Source: Zooshikella ganghwensis DSM 15267 (GTDB lineage: Bacteria > Pseudomonadota > Gammaproteobacteria > Pseudomonadales > Zooshikellaceae). From it: a stretch of 34,941 bases of DNA. Below the pieces are notes generated by a model. The model was not told where the DNA came from and did no database searches. It was given only the letters and a program-made list of their open reading frames with translations. The position numbers were made by a program, and so were the translations under genes. This document shows, one piece after another, positions 1 to 7,198 of the stretch (positions are counted from its first letter, which is position 1; the number at the start of each line of letters is the position of its first letter). The DNA lies in contig NZ_AUAF01000041.1 of NCBI RefSeq assembly GCF_000428585.1, positions 1-34,941 of the forward strand, written 5' to 3'.

Positions 1-233
1 TCCAACATCACTGGCAAATTGAAAACAGCTTGCACTGGAGTTTGGATGTTGCATTCAGAGAAGATGATAGTCGAATTCGTAAAGGACATTCAGCTGAAAA
101 TATGTCTAGAATTAGGCAGATAGCACTTAATATTCTTAAGCAAGATAATACTTATAAAATTGGAATAAAAAATAAGAGACTCTCTGCTGGTTGGGATCAT
201 GAATATTTAATGAAGCTAATTTGTTCGGTGTAA
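1..233 (+). CDS. ISAs1-family DDE transposase, C-terminal fragment
   Basis: This is the last ~77 codons of a transposase, open in frame 3 from the left edge to the TAA at 231-233. It catalyses cut-and-paste movement of its own IS. The stretch HHWQIENSLHWSLDVAFRED followed by DSRIRKGH, ENMSRIRQIALNILKQ and KRLSAGWDHEYL is the characteristic C-terminal block of ISAs1-family (DDE_Tnp_ISAs1) transposases. It carries the IEN-LHW segment and the Glu that completes the DDE triad (E in FREDDSR or IEN, not resolved here). The N-terminal part is off the window, so intactness cannot be judged. The gene stops 20 nt before the inferred IS end. Confidence 0.9.
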   Translation, partial: QHHWQIENSLHWSLDVAFREDDSRIRKGHSAENMSRIRQIALNILKQDNTYKIGIKNKRLSAGWDHEYLMKLICSV

Positions 234-253
234 ATTTATATGCGATTGCCCTG
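1..253 (+). mobile_element. ISAs1-family insertion sequence, 3' end only
   Basis: The element enters from beyond the left edge. It comprises the transposase C-terminus, a 20-nt tail and a putative terminal inverted repeat. That repeat reads CAGGGCAATCGCATATAAA on the minus strand, from 253 inward. The right boundary is placed at 253/254 because the hydrolase reading frame on the minus strand stays family-like up to the Trp codon at 254-256 and becomes IS sequence from there. The other end and the target-site duplication lie outside the window, so the exact boundary is inferred. Confidence 0.7.
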
Positions 254-1252
254 CCATTGAGTATAATCGCCAGTGGCTTCATTTTGATTTGTTTTACATA
301 CACCAGGCGCAACGACTACTCCAGCTATTATATTGATTACATAGGCTAGTAACTTTTTCGGAAACTGACTGTTATCTTTAAGCCAGTCAATACCAAAGTT
401 TAAACTTTGTACGGTACGAAGAAAGCGATCGGCTGGTAAAGGTGATGAGCTAAGCCCAATAGTCCCGCTGCCATTTCCTGCCGCCTTAACGTGCATTCCA
501 ATAATGGGCTTGCCCTCTTTATTGGGTTCGATATTAGTGATGTTTAAGTAATTTTGTAAGTTTGTACAATGCCAATCATAAAAAGGCGCATTTGTTAAAA
601 CACCTAAATCAGTATTATCAGTAATTTCTAGCTTTCCGTTTCTAAATTCCAACAATAAACTATTCCCTTGCCTATCATGAAATTGAAAATGAAGAGGCAT
701 AAGGTTTACAGTACTGTTAGCATTGAACTGTAGTGGGTCCCAGATATAGAGTTTTGTTCCATCTTTTATTGGTTTTCCTTGGCTGATTTTTTCTAAGTCT
801 GCTTTTAAGTCAGGTACATTTTTATATTGACTTAAAGCCCAGCAGCAGATATCCATCATTGAAAGTAGTGAATAATCATCACTAGGCACATTATCTAATT
901 GAGGGTATTCAGAGCCAGGCAACCATAGTGCTGCGGCTGTAAGCCCTTCAGTATTAAGGCCATCAGATACTTTGCTGGGTAAATCTAATACAGAGTCAAA
1001 TACTTTACCTAATACATTTTTTCCTGCGCTAATTCCTACGCCTATATAAGCGTATTTTGACACCCATTTATAACCTGGTAGCCTTTTGGCAAGTGGTAAA
1101 TCCTGGCTACCAACAGCATGTAGTTTAGTCTCTTCAGGAATTGCTGCTACTGTCCAGTCAAAATTATACTCGAAGTCCATGGTTCGACCAGAAAAAGGAA
1201 AGTCTTTTAACTGGGGTGAAAGTTGTGATGGTAAGATAAATTCAGTGCACAT
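236..1252 (-). CDS. Choloylglycine/linear-amide C-N hydrolase (Ntn family), 3' end cut by IS
   Basis: This is a 338-residue member of the bile-salt hydrolase/penicillin V acylase family (PF02275), which cleaves linear amides with an N-terminal Cys nucleophile. It begins Met-Cys-Thr-Glu-Phe, so removal of Met exposes the catalytic Cys. GRTMDFE (about residues 22-28), SDGLNTEGLTAAALWLPG (about 96-113) and VLTNAPFYDWHCTNL (about 218-232) match family motifs. The last five residues, QGNRI, and the stop come from the neighbouring ISAs1 end; family members continue past the TQW with a final strand. No signal peptide precedes the Cys; the frame is open for some 60 codons upstream but has no usable start. 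A Shine-Dalgarno AAGGA lies 10 nt before the ATG. The substrate is unknown. Activity may be lost because the C-terminus is missing. Confidence 0.85.
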   Translation of the reverse strand: MCTEFILPSQLSPQLKDFPFSGRTMDFEYNFDWTVAAIPEETKLHAVGSQDLPLAKRLPGYKWVSKYAYIGVGISAGKNVLGKVFDSVLDLPSKVSDGLNTEGLTAAALWLPGSEYPQLDNVPSDDYSLLSMMDICCWALSQYKNVPDLKADLEKISQGKPIKDGTKLYIWDPLQFNANSTVNLMPLHFQFHDRQGNSLLLEFRNGKLEITDNTDLGVLTNAPFYDWHCTNLQNYLNITNIEPNKEGKPIIGMHVKAAGNGSGTIGLSSSPLPADRFLRTVQSLNFGIDWLKDNSQFPKKLLAYVINIIAGVVVAPGVCKTNQNEATGDYTQWQGNRI

Positions 1253-1421
1253 ATTTCCAATATCCTTATCAGTATTATTACAAGTATTTTTTAATTGCAG
1301 TTGAATATTAGCACATTTGTCTTGAATTATGTCATAGAGGCTAGGTATTACTGGTAAGAGTGACTTAAAATAGTCTTTTAGACAAAAATTATTAAATGAA
1401 TGGGCTAAGTAAATAACGACT

Positions 1422-1780
1422 CTATACTACGCTTCCTAGCTGGAAAATGGACCAATATAAGCCAGCAAGCACAAAACATAAAATCAAGAAAGATAGCACA
1501 AGGTTAAAAACTACAACTGTGAAGAGTTTCCTTTGTTTTTTTATGCATAGGAACGATTGATAAATAATAATATGCAAGGTATTACACCTATTAATATAAA
1601 AATACTATAAAAACGATAAGTATCCATTACAAACAAGGTAAATGACGGTAGTTCAGAACCAAAAAGCATCGAAGACTTCTTTGAATTGAGGTACGATTAT
1701 ATAAATCACAAAGTATAGTATTCCAGATACAAAGGTTAATCCTATTGACAGAGATGGGTTCGTGGTGTTTGAACTCTTTT
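1422..1780 (-). pseudogene. Frameshifted small membrane-protein gene
   Basis: Three minus-strand frames, read one after another, give one coherent hydrophobic protein. The first part contains SIGLTFVSGILYFVIYIIV and PQFKEVFDAF. After a shift in the A5/T5 run at 1661-1665 comes GSELPSFTLFVMDTYRFYS and then IFILIGVIPCILLFIN. After a second shift in the T7 run at about 1536-1542 comes KKQRKLFTVVVFNLVLSFL plus a further membrane segment, ending at a TAG at 1422-1424. No start codon is left at the 5' end. The layout (membrane helix, PQF-FGxELP loop, two more helices) resembles small GspF-tail-like hypothetical proteins in other gammaproteobacteria; that family link is from memory. Homopolymer sites make sequencing error possible, but the missing start argues for real decay. 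Confidence 0.6.
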
Positions 1781-1981
1781 TTAAGGTGAGTGTGTCAAGG
1801 TTATCCCGTATTTATGTGCAGTGGATTGTTGAAGCTCTAAGGTGAATACTTCTTTAAACGATTGTTGTATTTTTAAGTATAAGTCTTCATCAATAATTAA
1901 ATCTAAGCGATTAGAGTATAGTTTGGTAAGATAATCAAAAACAATATGATTCTTAACAGGTAAAGCATATTTAGTTTTCAC
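1781..1981 (-). pseudogene. Remnant of an SBP_bac_3 solute-binding protein with internal deletion
   Basis: This 66-codon frame resembles two separate pieces of the neighbouring solute-binding protein. Its LYSNRLDLIIDEDLY matches LFNDRVDLIIGNEES there. Its QQSFKEVFTLELQQSTAHKYGI matches NNAMKQVFTPKFQQTLAEKYQV, the normal C-terminal helix. The roughly 45 residues that separate these pieces in the intact paralogue are missing, as are the N-terminal lobe and signal peptide. It overlaps the 3' end of the intact gene by 11 nt. It reads best as the leftover of a tandem duplicate that lost its 5' part and an internal block. A product is unlikely to be functional. Confidence 0.65.
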
Positions 1982-2732
1982 TTGTAGGGAAGAGTAATTT
2001 AACTTGGTATTTCTCTGCCAGAGTTTGTTGGAATTTGGGTGTAAAAACCTGCTTCATAGCGTTATTGAGTTGGTTGAACAGGCGCTCGTCAGTTTGAGCA
2101 CTCAGTGCCATGTAGTAACCATGCTCAAACATAAAGATGGCGGGTTCTACTTTTGAAAAATCAAGTTGTAGATTTTTTATCCTAATGGGGAGACTTTCTT
2201 CATTACCAATAATAAGGTCGACACGATCATTAAAAAGCTTCTTGATATTGATTTCTTCTGAGACAGATAGGTCTAGGTGTTTTTCATCTTCAAATCCACG
2301 CGCGTTTAGGAACTGGTGGGTAACATCATCGCGCATTATTGCTGTTTTAAAGTTTTTTGCATCATCTATTGTTGTAAGCGAAATATCTTTTCTGTGTTTT
2401 AATTTATAAAGATAAAACTTTTTGCCAGGTAAAATGGGTCCTAACCATTGAAATAGTGATTCTCGCTCTGGGGTCCGAACGATAGTGTAAATCAGTACAT
2501 TTTCATTTTTGAGTGCAAGGTCGTAAGCTCTCGCCCATGGATAAAGGCGAATTGTATAATTAATGTTAGCTTTTTCTAGCACGTTTCTAACTATTTCTGT
2601 TGAGTAACCAGTAATTAAATCATTTTTCTTATAATTGTAAGGTGGCCATTCTTCAGTAACGACTAATAGCTCTTTAGCATGGAGTGATAGTGTCAGAAAA
2701 AGTGCTATTAGCCCTGTCAAGTAAGCGGTCAT
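1971..2732 (-). CDS. Periplasmic amino-acid-type solute-binding protein (SBP_bac_3)
   Basis: A 253-residue PBPb-type protein. From the ATG at 2732 the first 19 residues form a hydrophobic signal peptide ending LSLHA, followed by KELLVVTEEWPPYNY, the usual first strand of family-3 solute-binding proteins. GYSTEIVRNVLEKANI is the first-lobe helix, and DRVDLIIGNEES is the hinge-proximal strand of lobe two. Length is normal for the family. Such proteins bind polar amino acids or related small molecules for an ABC importer, or act as stand-alone sensors. No permease or ATPase gene is adjacent, so the partner and ligand are unknown. An in-frame TTG six codons upstream (2750) is a less likely start. 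Confidence 0.85.
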   Translation of the reverse strand: MTAYLTGLIALFLTLSLHAKELLVVTEEWPPYNYKKNDLITGYSTEIVRNVLEKANINYTIRLYPWARAYDLALKNENVLIYTIVRTPERESLFQWLGPILPGKKFYLYKLKHRKDISLTTIDDAKNFKTAIMRDDVTHQFLNARGFEDEKHLDLSVSEEINIKKLFNDRVDLIIGNEESLPIRIKNLQLDFSKVEPAIFMFEHGYYMALSAQTDERLFNQLNNAMKQVFTPKFQQTLAEKYQVKLLFPTSEN

Positions 2733-2992
2733 AAGTAGTATTCCAACCAAAGTTCTTTATTATGGGAATATCTGTTATGAAGAGTATAGTGGAGAGAGGT
2801 ATATCCCGCTCTTTACATGTATACAGCAAATGTTTTGAAAAGTGTATTGTTTCAATAAATTAACATTTGATGAAACTTTGGTGGCAGCCCATAGGCAGGT
2901 ATTTCACAGCTTATAGTCATGGGCCAAAATTATGTTACAAGCTATAAGCAGTATTGCTAGCAAATTGACTGTGCAAATCATGAAACCAAAAA

Positions 2993-3010
2993 CTGTCAAA
3001 TCTCTGACAG
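2993..3010. repeat. Inverted repeat CTGTCA-N6-TGACAG
   Basis: A perfect 6-bp inverted repeat with a 6-nt spacer (arms 2993-2998 and 3005-3010) lies about 60 nt upstream of the sigma-54 promoter. Its position would suit an activator site such as one for FleQ/FlrC. The sequence does not match a consensus I can name, so this is only a positional guess. Confidence 0.3.
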
Positions 3011-3070
3011 TCAGTGCGTGCTATGCTTAAAAAAGATGCTTGTGTTATTGAGAAAAATCTTTAAAACGGT

Positions 3071-3086
3071 TGGCACTTTTTTTGCC
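3071..3086 (+). promoter_or_regulatory. Sigma-54 (RpoN) promoter for the fliL operon
   Basis: TGGCAC-TTTTT-TTGC matches the -24/-12 sigma-54 consensus exactly in both elements and in the GG-N10-GC spacing. Transcription would start near 3098, about 140 nt before fliL. Mid-class flagellar operons in Pseudomonas and Vibrio use sigma-54 with a FleQ/FlrC-type activator, so the placement fits a hierarchical control of fliL through at least flhB. No activator gene is in this window. Confidence 0.85.
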
Positions 3087-3181
3087 GCTAAATAGGCTTC
3101 TGACAGAGTTATCAAGCTTGATTATAGAGTGGAAACTCATAATGAACTTATTTAGACAGCGTATTAGCAACTTTTCACTAT

Positions 3182-3219
3182 GCTTATTGATAGTAATGAA
3201 ACAGTCATTATCAATAAGC
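3182..3219 (+). promoter_or_regulatory. fliL leader hairpin
   Basis: GCTTATTGATA (3182-3192) pairs perfectly with TATCAATAAGC (3209-3219). Inside it, ATGA (3196-3199) pairs with TCAT (3205-3208) across a three-base bulge, closing on a five-base loop. It lies inside the expected 5' untranslated leader, 21 nt before the fliL start. No T-run follows, so it is not a classic terminator. It could stabilise the messenger or affect ribosome access; the sequence does not tell which. Confidence 0.55.
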
Positions 3220-3240
3220 TACTAAGGGAATGACGTAAAA

Positions 3241-3768
3241 ATGGCAGATCAGGATGAGGCAGAAAATCCAGAAGCTGAAGTAGATAATGAAGCGTCTGGT
3301 GGGAAAAAAAAGAAGTTTATTATTTTTATCATTGTGGTGGTTGTCGTTTTAGGCAGTGCGACAGGGATCACCCTGTTTATGTTGATGGGAAATGGTGAAA
3401 CCGCAGGAGAGGAGGAAGCCTCTGAAGATTCCAAAAAAGCGGTCAAGCCTCCCGCTATTTACTTTGCCATGGAACCGCCATTTACCGTTGATTTTCAGGT
3501 AGGTGGTCGACAACGTTATGCTCAACTGTCAATCACCGTAATGGGGAGGGATCCTGAGGCCATGGAGGCAGTAAAGCAACATGAGCCTTTAATTAGAAAT
3601 AATTTGGTGATGTTAATTGCCAGTGAGGACTTTCAAACGTTACAGACTGCTGAAGGCAAGGAGATGTTAAAGACGAAGGCTACGGAATCAATACAGCAGG
3701 TGTTGCAACAGGAGATTGGTAAGCCAGGGATTGAGACCATACTATTTACTGGTTTTGTCATGCAGTAG
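3241..3768 (+). CDS. fliL: Flagellar basal-body-associated protein FliL
   Basis: FliL sits in the inner membrane around the stator and supports motor torque and stator recruitment. The 175-residue protein has a short acidic cytoplasmic head, a lysine cluster, one strong membrane helix at about residues 25-48 and a periplasmic FliL domain. That domain contains YFAMEPPFTVDF, RYAQLSITVMGRD and the C-terminal ILFTGFVMQ, all typical. It is the first gene of the operon driven by the sigma-54 promoter at 3071. In Pseudomonas fliK directly precedes fliL; here no fliK is upstream. The SD AAGGGA is about 11 nt before ATG. fliM follows after 24 nt. Confidence 0.95.
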   Translation: MADQDEAENPEAEVDNEASGGKKKKFIIFIIVVVVVLGSATGITLFMLMGNGETAGEEEASEDSKKAVKPPAIYFAMEPPFTVDFQVGGRQRYAQLSITVMGRDPEAMEAVKQHEPLIRNNLVMLIASEDFQTLQTAEGKEMLKTKATESIQQVLQQEIGKPGIETILFTGFVMQ

Positions 3769-3792
3769 TAAGCGTTAAATGAGGGCTGCACC

Positions 3793-4761
3793 ATGCAAGA
3801 TCTACTCTCTCAAGACGAAATTGATGCGCTCCTCCATGGGGTAGACGATGGTGACATCGATACTGAAACTGATGAGGCGCCTGATGGCATAAAGTCTTAT
3901 GATTTGACTAGCCAGGATCGTATTGTGCGTGGGCGAATGCCCACCTTAGAAATGATCAATGAACGTTTTGCTCGTTACACCCGTATCAGTATGTTCAACA
4001 TGCTACGCCGGAGTGCAGATGTTTCTGTGGGTGGTGTACAAGTGATGAAGTTTGGCGAGTATGTTCATACCCTTTATGTGCCTACCAGTTTAAATCTGGT
4101 GAAAATGAAACCTTTACGGGGGACGGCATTATTTATTTTAGATGCCAAGCTGGTGTTTAAGCTGGTGGATAATTTTTTTGGGGGGGAGGGCCTGCATGCC
4201 AAGATTGAAGGGCGTGAGTTTACGCCTACAGAAAACCGTGTTGTACAAATAGTTCTTCGGCAGGTTTTTATAGACTTAAAGGAAGCCTGGGGACCCGTGA
4301 TGAAGGTTGATTTTGAGTATATAAACTCAGAAGTTAACCCGGCATTGGCGAATATAGTCAGTCCCTCTGAAGTTATTGTGGTGAGTACTTTTCACATTGA
4401 ACTGGACGGAGGAGGGGGGGACATGCATGTCACCTTACCCTACTCAATGATTGAACCCATCAGAGAGTTACTGGATGCAGGAGTGCAAAGTGATGTGGAT
4501 GACCGAGATGAGCGGTGGGTCAAAGCCTTAAGGGAAGAAATATTGGGCGTTAATGTTAAGGTCAACTCCAACATTGTGAAAACTCAAATGCGTTTGCGCG
4601 ATATTCTTGAATTGGAAGAAGGTGATATTATTCCCTTTGAAATGCCTAAGCACTTTATTCTGTCTGCGAATGATATTCCTGTGTTTAAGACACGGTTGGG
4701 GGCTACTAAAGAAAAGCTAGCAATGCAGGTACTCAGCGCAATTGAACGACCAAAGTATTAG
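3793..4761 (+). CDS. fliM: Flagellar motor switch protein FliM
   Basis: FliM is the middle part of the C-ring; it binds phospho-CheY and passes the switch signal to FliG. The 322 residues are the normal length. The N-terminal CheY-docking peptide LSQDEIDALLHG is at residues 5-16. The central CheC-like domain follows (about 50-230, with GVQVMKFGEYVHTLYVPTSL). The C-terminal SpoA domain (about 250-318) contributes to the FliM-FliN ring. The SD GAGG lies 8-9 nt before the ATG. A 108-nt gap with a small hairpin separates it from fliN, unusually long within this operon. Confidence 0.97.
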   Translation: MQDLLSQDEIDALLHGVDDGDIDTETDEAPDGIKSYDLTSQDRIVRGRMPTLEMINERFARYTRISMFNMLRRSADVSVGGVQVMKFGEYVHTLYVPTSLNLVKMKPLRGTALFILDAKLVFKLVDNFFGGEGLHAKIEGREFTPTENRVVQIVLRQVFIDLKEAWGPVMKVDFEYINSEVNPALANIVSPSEVIVVSTFHIELDGGGGDMHVTLPYSMIEPIRELLDAGVQSDVDDRDERWVKALREEILGVNVKVNSNIVKTQMRLRDILELEEGDIIPFEMPKHFILSANDIPVFKTRLGATKEKLAMQVLSAIERPKY

Positions 4762-4778
4762 GGAAAGACATTAAATAA

Positions 4779-4793
4779 TCCTTCGTGAAGGGT
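4779..4793 (+). repeat. Small hairpin in the fliM-fliN gap
   Basis: CCTTC-GT-GAAGG (4780-4791) forms a compact stem, extended by a T-G and an A-T pair, and is followed by GTATAAC. There is no T-run, so termination is not expected. The flanking TATACCC/GAAGG words (minus strand) resemble two spots in the 26.9 and 29.06 kb intergenic regions. Confidence 0.35.
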
Positions 4794-4869
4794 ATAACAA
4801 CGTTTTGCACGGTTAAAAATAAAACAAGGTTGCTTGAAAACATTGCAGTCGACTTACAGGAGTTAAAGG

Positions 4870-5466
4870 ATGGCAGATGATCCTGATAATACAGAAGAAC
4901 AGCCTGAAACTGACGTAGAAAATACTGGCGAGGCAGAGCAGGAAGATTCTGATACGCAAGCAACGGCTATGTCAGAAGAAACCCCTGAAGCCGATGAAAC
5001 GGTTGACCAAGATGACAATGGTGAGGAAAGTGCTGGGAGTGATGAACAAGCATTAGCGGATGAATGGGCTGCTGCCTTGGCTGAGTCGGAAGATAAAGGC
5101 AGTCAGGAAGATATTGATGAATTATTCCAAACCACGGCTTCGCCAATGGATATGGATGAACTGGAGGATATTGCTGAGCCTACTGAAATTCGTAGCCTAG
5201 AGGAAGGACCCAATTTAGATGTTATTTTGGATATACCCGTCACTATCAGTATGGAAGTAGGGGGAACCGATATTACCATCCGTAACTTACTGCAACTCAA
5301 TCAAGGTTCAGTTATTGAGCTGGATCGATTAGCAGGGGAACCTCTGGATGTGAAAGTGAATGGAACACTTATTGCTCATGGAGAAGTAGTGGTGGTTAAT
5401 GAAAAGTTTGGTATACGTTTAACGGATGTAATTAGTCCTACGGAGCGGATAAAAAAATTACGTTAG
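4870..5466 (+). CDS. fliN: Flagellar motor switch protein FliN, with long acidic N-terminus
   Basis: FliN forms the cytoplasmic rim of the C-ring, helps dock export substrates and takes part in switching. The C-terminal SpoA domain (about residues 115-195) is textbook: LDVILDIPVTISMEVGGTDI, then NLLQLNQGSVIELDRLAGEP and the ending RIKKLR. The N-terminal ~110 residues are Asp/Glu-rich and make the protein 198 residues, against about 137-157 in Escherichia and Pseudomonas. Within the extension, ALADEWAAALAES and SQEDIDELF (about 78-86) match the Pseudomonas FliN head; the latter looks like a CheY-docking peptide. The SD AGGAG is 7 nt from ATG. Confidence 0.96.
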   Translation: MADDPDNTEEQPETDVENTGEAEQEDSDTQATAMSEETPEADETVDQDDNGEESAGSDEQALADEWAAALAESEDKGSQEDIDELFQTTASPMDMDELEDIAEPTEIRSLEEGPNLDVILDIPVTISMEVGGTDITIRNLLQLNQGSVIELDRLAGEPLDVKVNGTLIAHGEVVVVNEKFGIRLTDVISPTERIKKLR

Positions 5467-5539
5467 GTTTTATTATACACACTACACTTGACGTTTAGGT
5501 ATAACCGATTCTATTCGTTTAACTAAGAGAATATTGAGC

Positions 5540-5941
5540 ATGCGTCGTCGTAGTTTTTTTTATTTAATGTGTTGTACTTACTCGTCAGGCATTTGGGCTG
5601 CGCCAACAACACCACCCACAGCTTGGGGAATGTTGGTTCAAGTTATACTGGCGCTAATGCTAGTGTTGTTAGTGATCTTTGCAGCTGCCTGGGTGGTTAA
5701 ACGCACTGGGGCCATCAAACCGATGACTAGCCCGGTTATCAAAAATCTCGCTGTCATGTCTGTTGGTAGCAAAGAACGGTTAGTGTTAGTGCAGATAGGC
5801 GATAAACAAATTTTATTGGGTATCTCGCCTGCCGGCATGAATACGATTCATGTATTTGATCAACCAATCGTCACCACGAAACAAGAAGCGAATAATGATT
5901 TCTCAAAGCGCTTAATGGAAATGATTAAACAGCGACATTGA
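5540..5941 (+). CDS. fliO: Flagellar biosynthetic protein FliO
   Basis: FliO is a scaffold that helps assemble the FliP-FliR export gate. The protein has an N-terminal hydrophobic leader (about residues 3-18), a membrane helix at about 33-55 (MLVQVILALMLVLLVIFAAA) and a cytoplasmic beta-rich domain with NLAVMSVGSKERLVLVQIGD and QILLGISPAGM, all family motifs. The ATG at 5540 is preferred; an in-frame TTG at 5534 would add two residues. It lies 73 nt after fliN. Confidence 0.92.
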   Translation: MRRRSFFYLMCCTYSSGIWAAPTTPPTAWGMLVQVILALMLVLLVIFAAAWVVKRTGAIKPMTSPVIKNLAVMSVGSKERLVLVQIGDKQILLGISPAGMNTIHVFDQPIVTTKQEANNDFSKRLMEMIKQRH

Positions 5942-5980
5942 GTTAATTATTATTAATTAAAACCGCTGGTAATGTATAAA

Positions 5981-6002
5981 AACACCTCTTGTGTTAGGTG
6001 TT
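5981..6002 (+). repeat. Hairpin in the fliO-fliP gap
   Basis: AACACCT (5981-5987) and AGGTGTT (5996-6002) form a perfect 7-bp stem with an 8-nt loop, followed by a T-rich stretch. It could be a weak attenuator or an mRNA-processing hairpin. The flagellar genes downstream need readthrough, so strong termination is unlikely. Confidence 0.4.
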
Positions 6003-6056
6003 GTGAGTGTTTTATTTAAAATTAAATAATTAGCATTTATTAAGCAAAGAGGACAC

Positions 6057-6833
6057 ATGAGTCCACTGAGCCGAATAGTAAGTAACTTACCTTACAATAC
6101 ACTGCTAGTGATATTGTTGTTAGTGATTGTACCCTATGCCAGTGCGGCTCCCCCTACCACAATTCCAATTTTAACTGTAACTGATACGCCTGCTGGACAA
6201 GAGTATTCTGTGACAATTCAAGTGTTGGCATTAATGACATTGCTGTCTTTTTTGCCAGCTATTGTGATTATGATGACATCATTTGCGCGCATCATTATTG
6301 TTTTTTCAATATTACGACAGGCGCTGGGTTTACAACAAACACCCTCAAATCAAATATTATTGGGTATGGCACTGTTCTTAACGTTTTTTATTATGTCTCC
6401 CGTATTAAATAAGGTAAATGAACAAGCAGTACAACCCTACTTAGCTGAAAAAGTTCCTGCGCAAGACGCTTTAAAAATTGCTGTAGGACCCTTTCGGGAG
6501 TTTATGTTAGCCCAGACGCGAGAAACGGACCTTAATTTATTTGTACGTATTGCTGACGTTGGAGATATTCAGTCAGTCGATGATGTGCCACTTAATATAT
6601 TGATTCCTGCTTTTGTAACCAGTGAATTAAAAACAGCCTTTCAAATAGGGTTTTTATTATTTATTCCTTTTTTAATTATTGACTTAGTGGTGGCTAGTGT
6701 CTTAATGGCAATGGGGATGATGATGTTATCACCGTTAATTGTGTCATTGCCCTTTAAAATTATGTTATTTGTGATGGTTGATGGATGGGCCATGATTGTG
6801 GGGACATTAGCGACGAGTTTTGGCGTAACTTAG
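6057..6833 (+). CDS. fliP: Flagellar export gate protein FliP
   Basis: FliP makes the main part of the export-gate channel at the base of the rod. The 258 residues start with a cleavable signal peptide (about 1-30, ending YASA), a trait of FliP. After it come [20 protein letters not shown], then [34 protein letters not shown], the [18 protein letters not shown] segment and [19 protein letters not shown]. All are signature FliP blocks, with four membrane segments in the mature protein. It lies 115 nt after fliO and 91 nt before fliQ. Confidence 0.97.
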   Translation: MSPLSRIVSNLPYNTLLVILLLVIVPYASAAPPTTIPILTVTDTPAGQEYSVTIQVLALMTLLSFLPAIVIMMTSFARIIIVFSILRQALGLQQTPSNQILLGMALFLTFFIMSPVLNKVNEQAVQPYLAEKVPAQDALKIAVGPFREFMLAQTRETDLNLFVRIADVGDIQSVDDVPLNILIPAFVTSELKTAFQIGFLLFIPFLIIDLVVASVLMAMGMMMLSPLIVSLPFKIMLFVMVDGWAMIVGTLATSFGVT

Positions 6834-6924
6834 TGGTTTTGCGCATACGCTATTTTATGCAGAAACCACTTGCCGTTGAGATATTATCGTTTTAGGTAAA
6901 GCAAGGCATTTAGAGGAATCAAAA

Positions 6925-7194
6925 ATGACACCCGAAGTGGTAATTGATATTTTTCGAGATGCTTTGTTTCTTATTGTGCAAATGGTGGCGGTTATTGTAA
7001 CGCCCAGCTTAATCATTGGTTTGATTGTCAGTACGTTACAGGCAGCGACTCAAATTAATGAGCAGACATTAAGCTTCTTGCCAAGGTTATTGGTGACACT
7101 ACTGACCATTATGGTCACAGGACCTTGGTTACTAGGTCAGCTAATGGACTTTTTTAACAACCTTATGTTGAATATTCCAGGGCTCATTGGTTAA
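6925..7194 (+). CDS. fliQ: Flagellar export gate protein FliQ
   Basis: A small two-helix membrane protein (89 residues, normal length) that wraps the outside of the FliP-FliR gate. The first helix (about residues 13-38) and second helix (about 50-77) flank the conserved loop STLQAATQINEQTLSFLPRL. The SD AGAGGAA precedes ATG. fliR follows with 4 nt between this stop and the chosen ATG, or overlaps it by 8 nt if the upstream TTG is used, so the two are probably translationally coupled. Confidence 0.96.
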   Translation: MTPEVVIDIFRDALFLIVQMVAVIVTPSLIIGLIVSTLQAATQINEQTLSFLPRLLVTLLTIMVTGPWLLGQLMDFFNNLMLNIPGLIG

Positions 7195-7198
7195 CCCT

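Noticed and set aside
1253-1421. Upstream in-frame extension of the hydrolase
   Set aside because: About 60 codons are open but have no ATG, GTG or TTG start and no signal-peptide-like stretch, and the Met-Cys start has an SD and matches the Ntn family.
2137-2409. 90-codon frame opposite the solute-binding protein
   Set aside because: It lies entirely within the intact gene on the other strand and shows no domain; it is a shadow frame.
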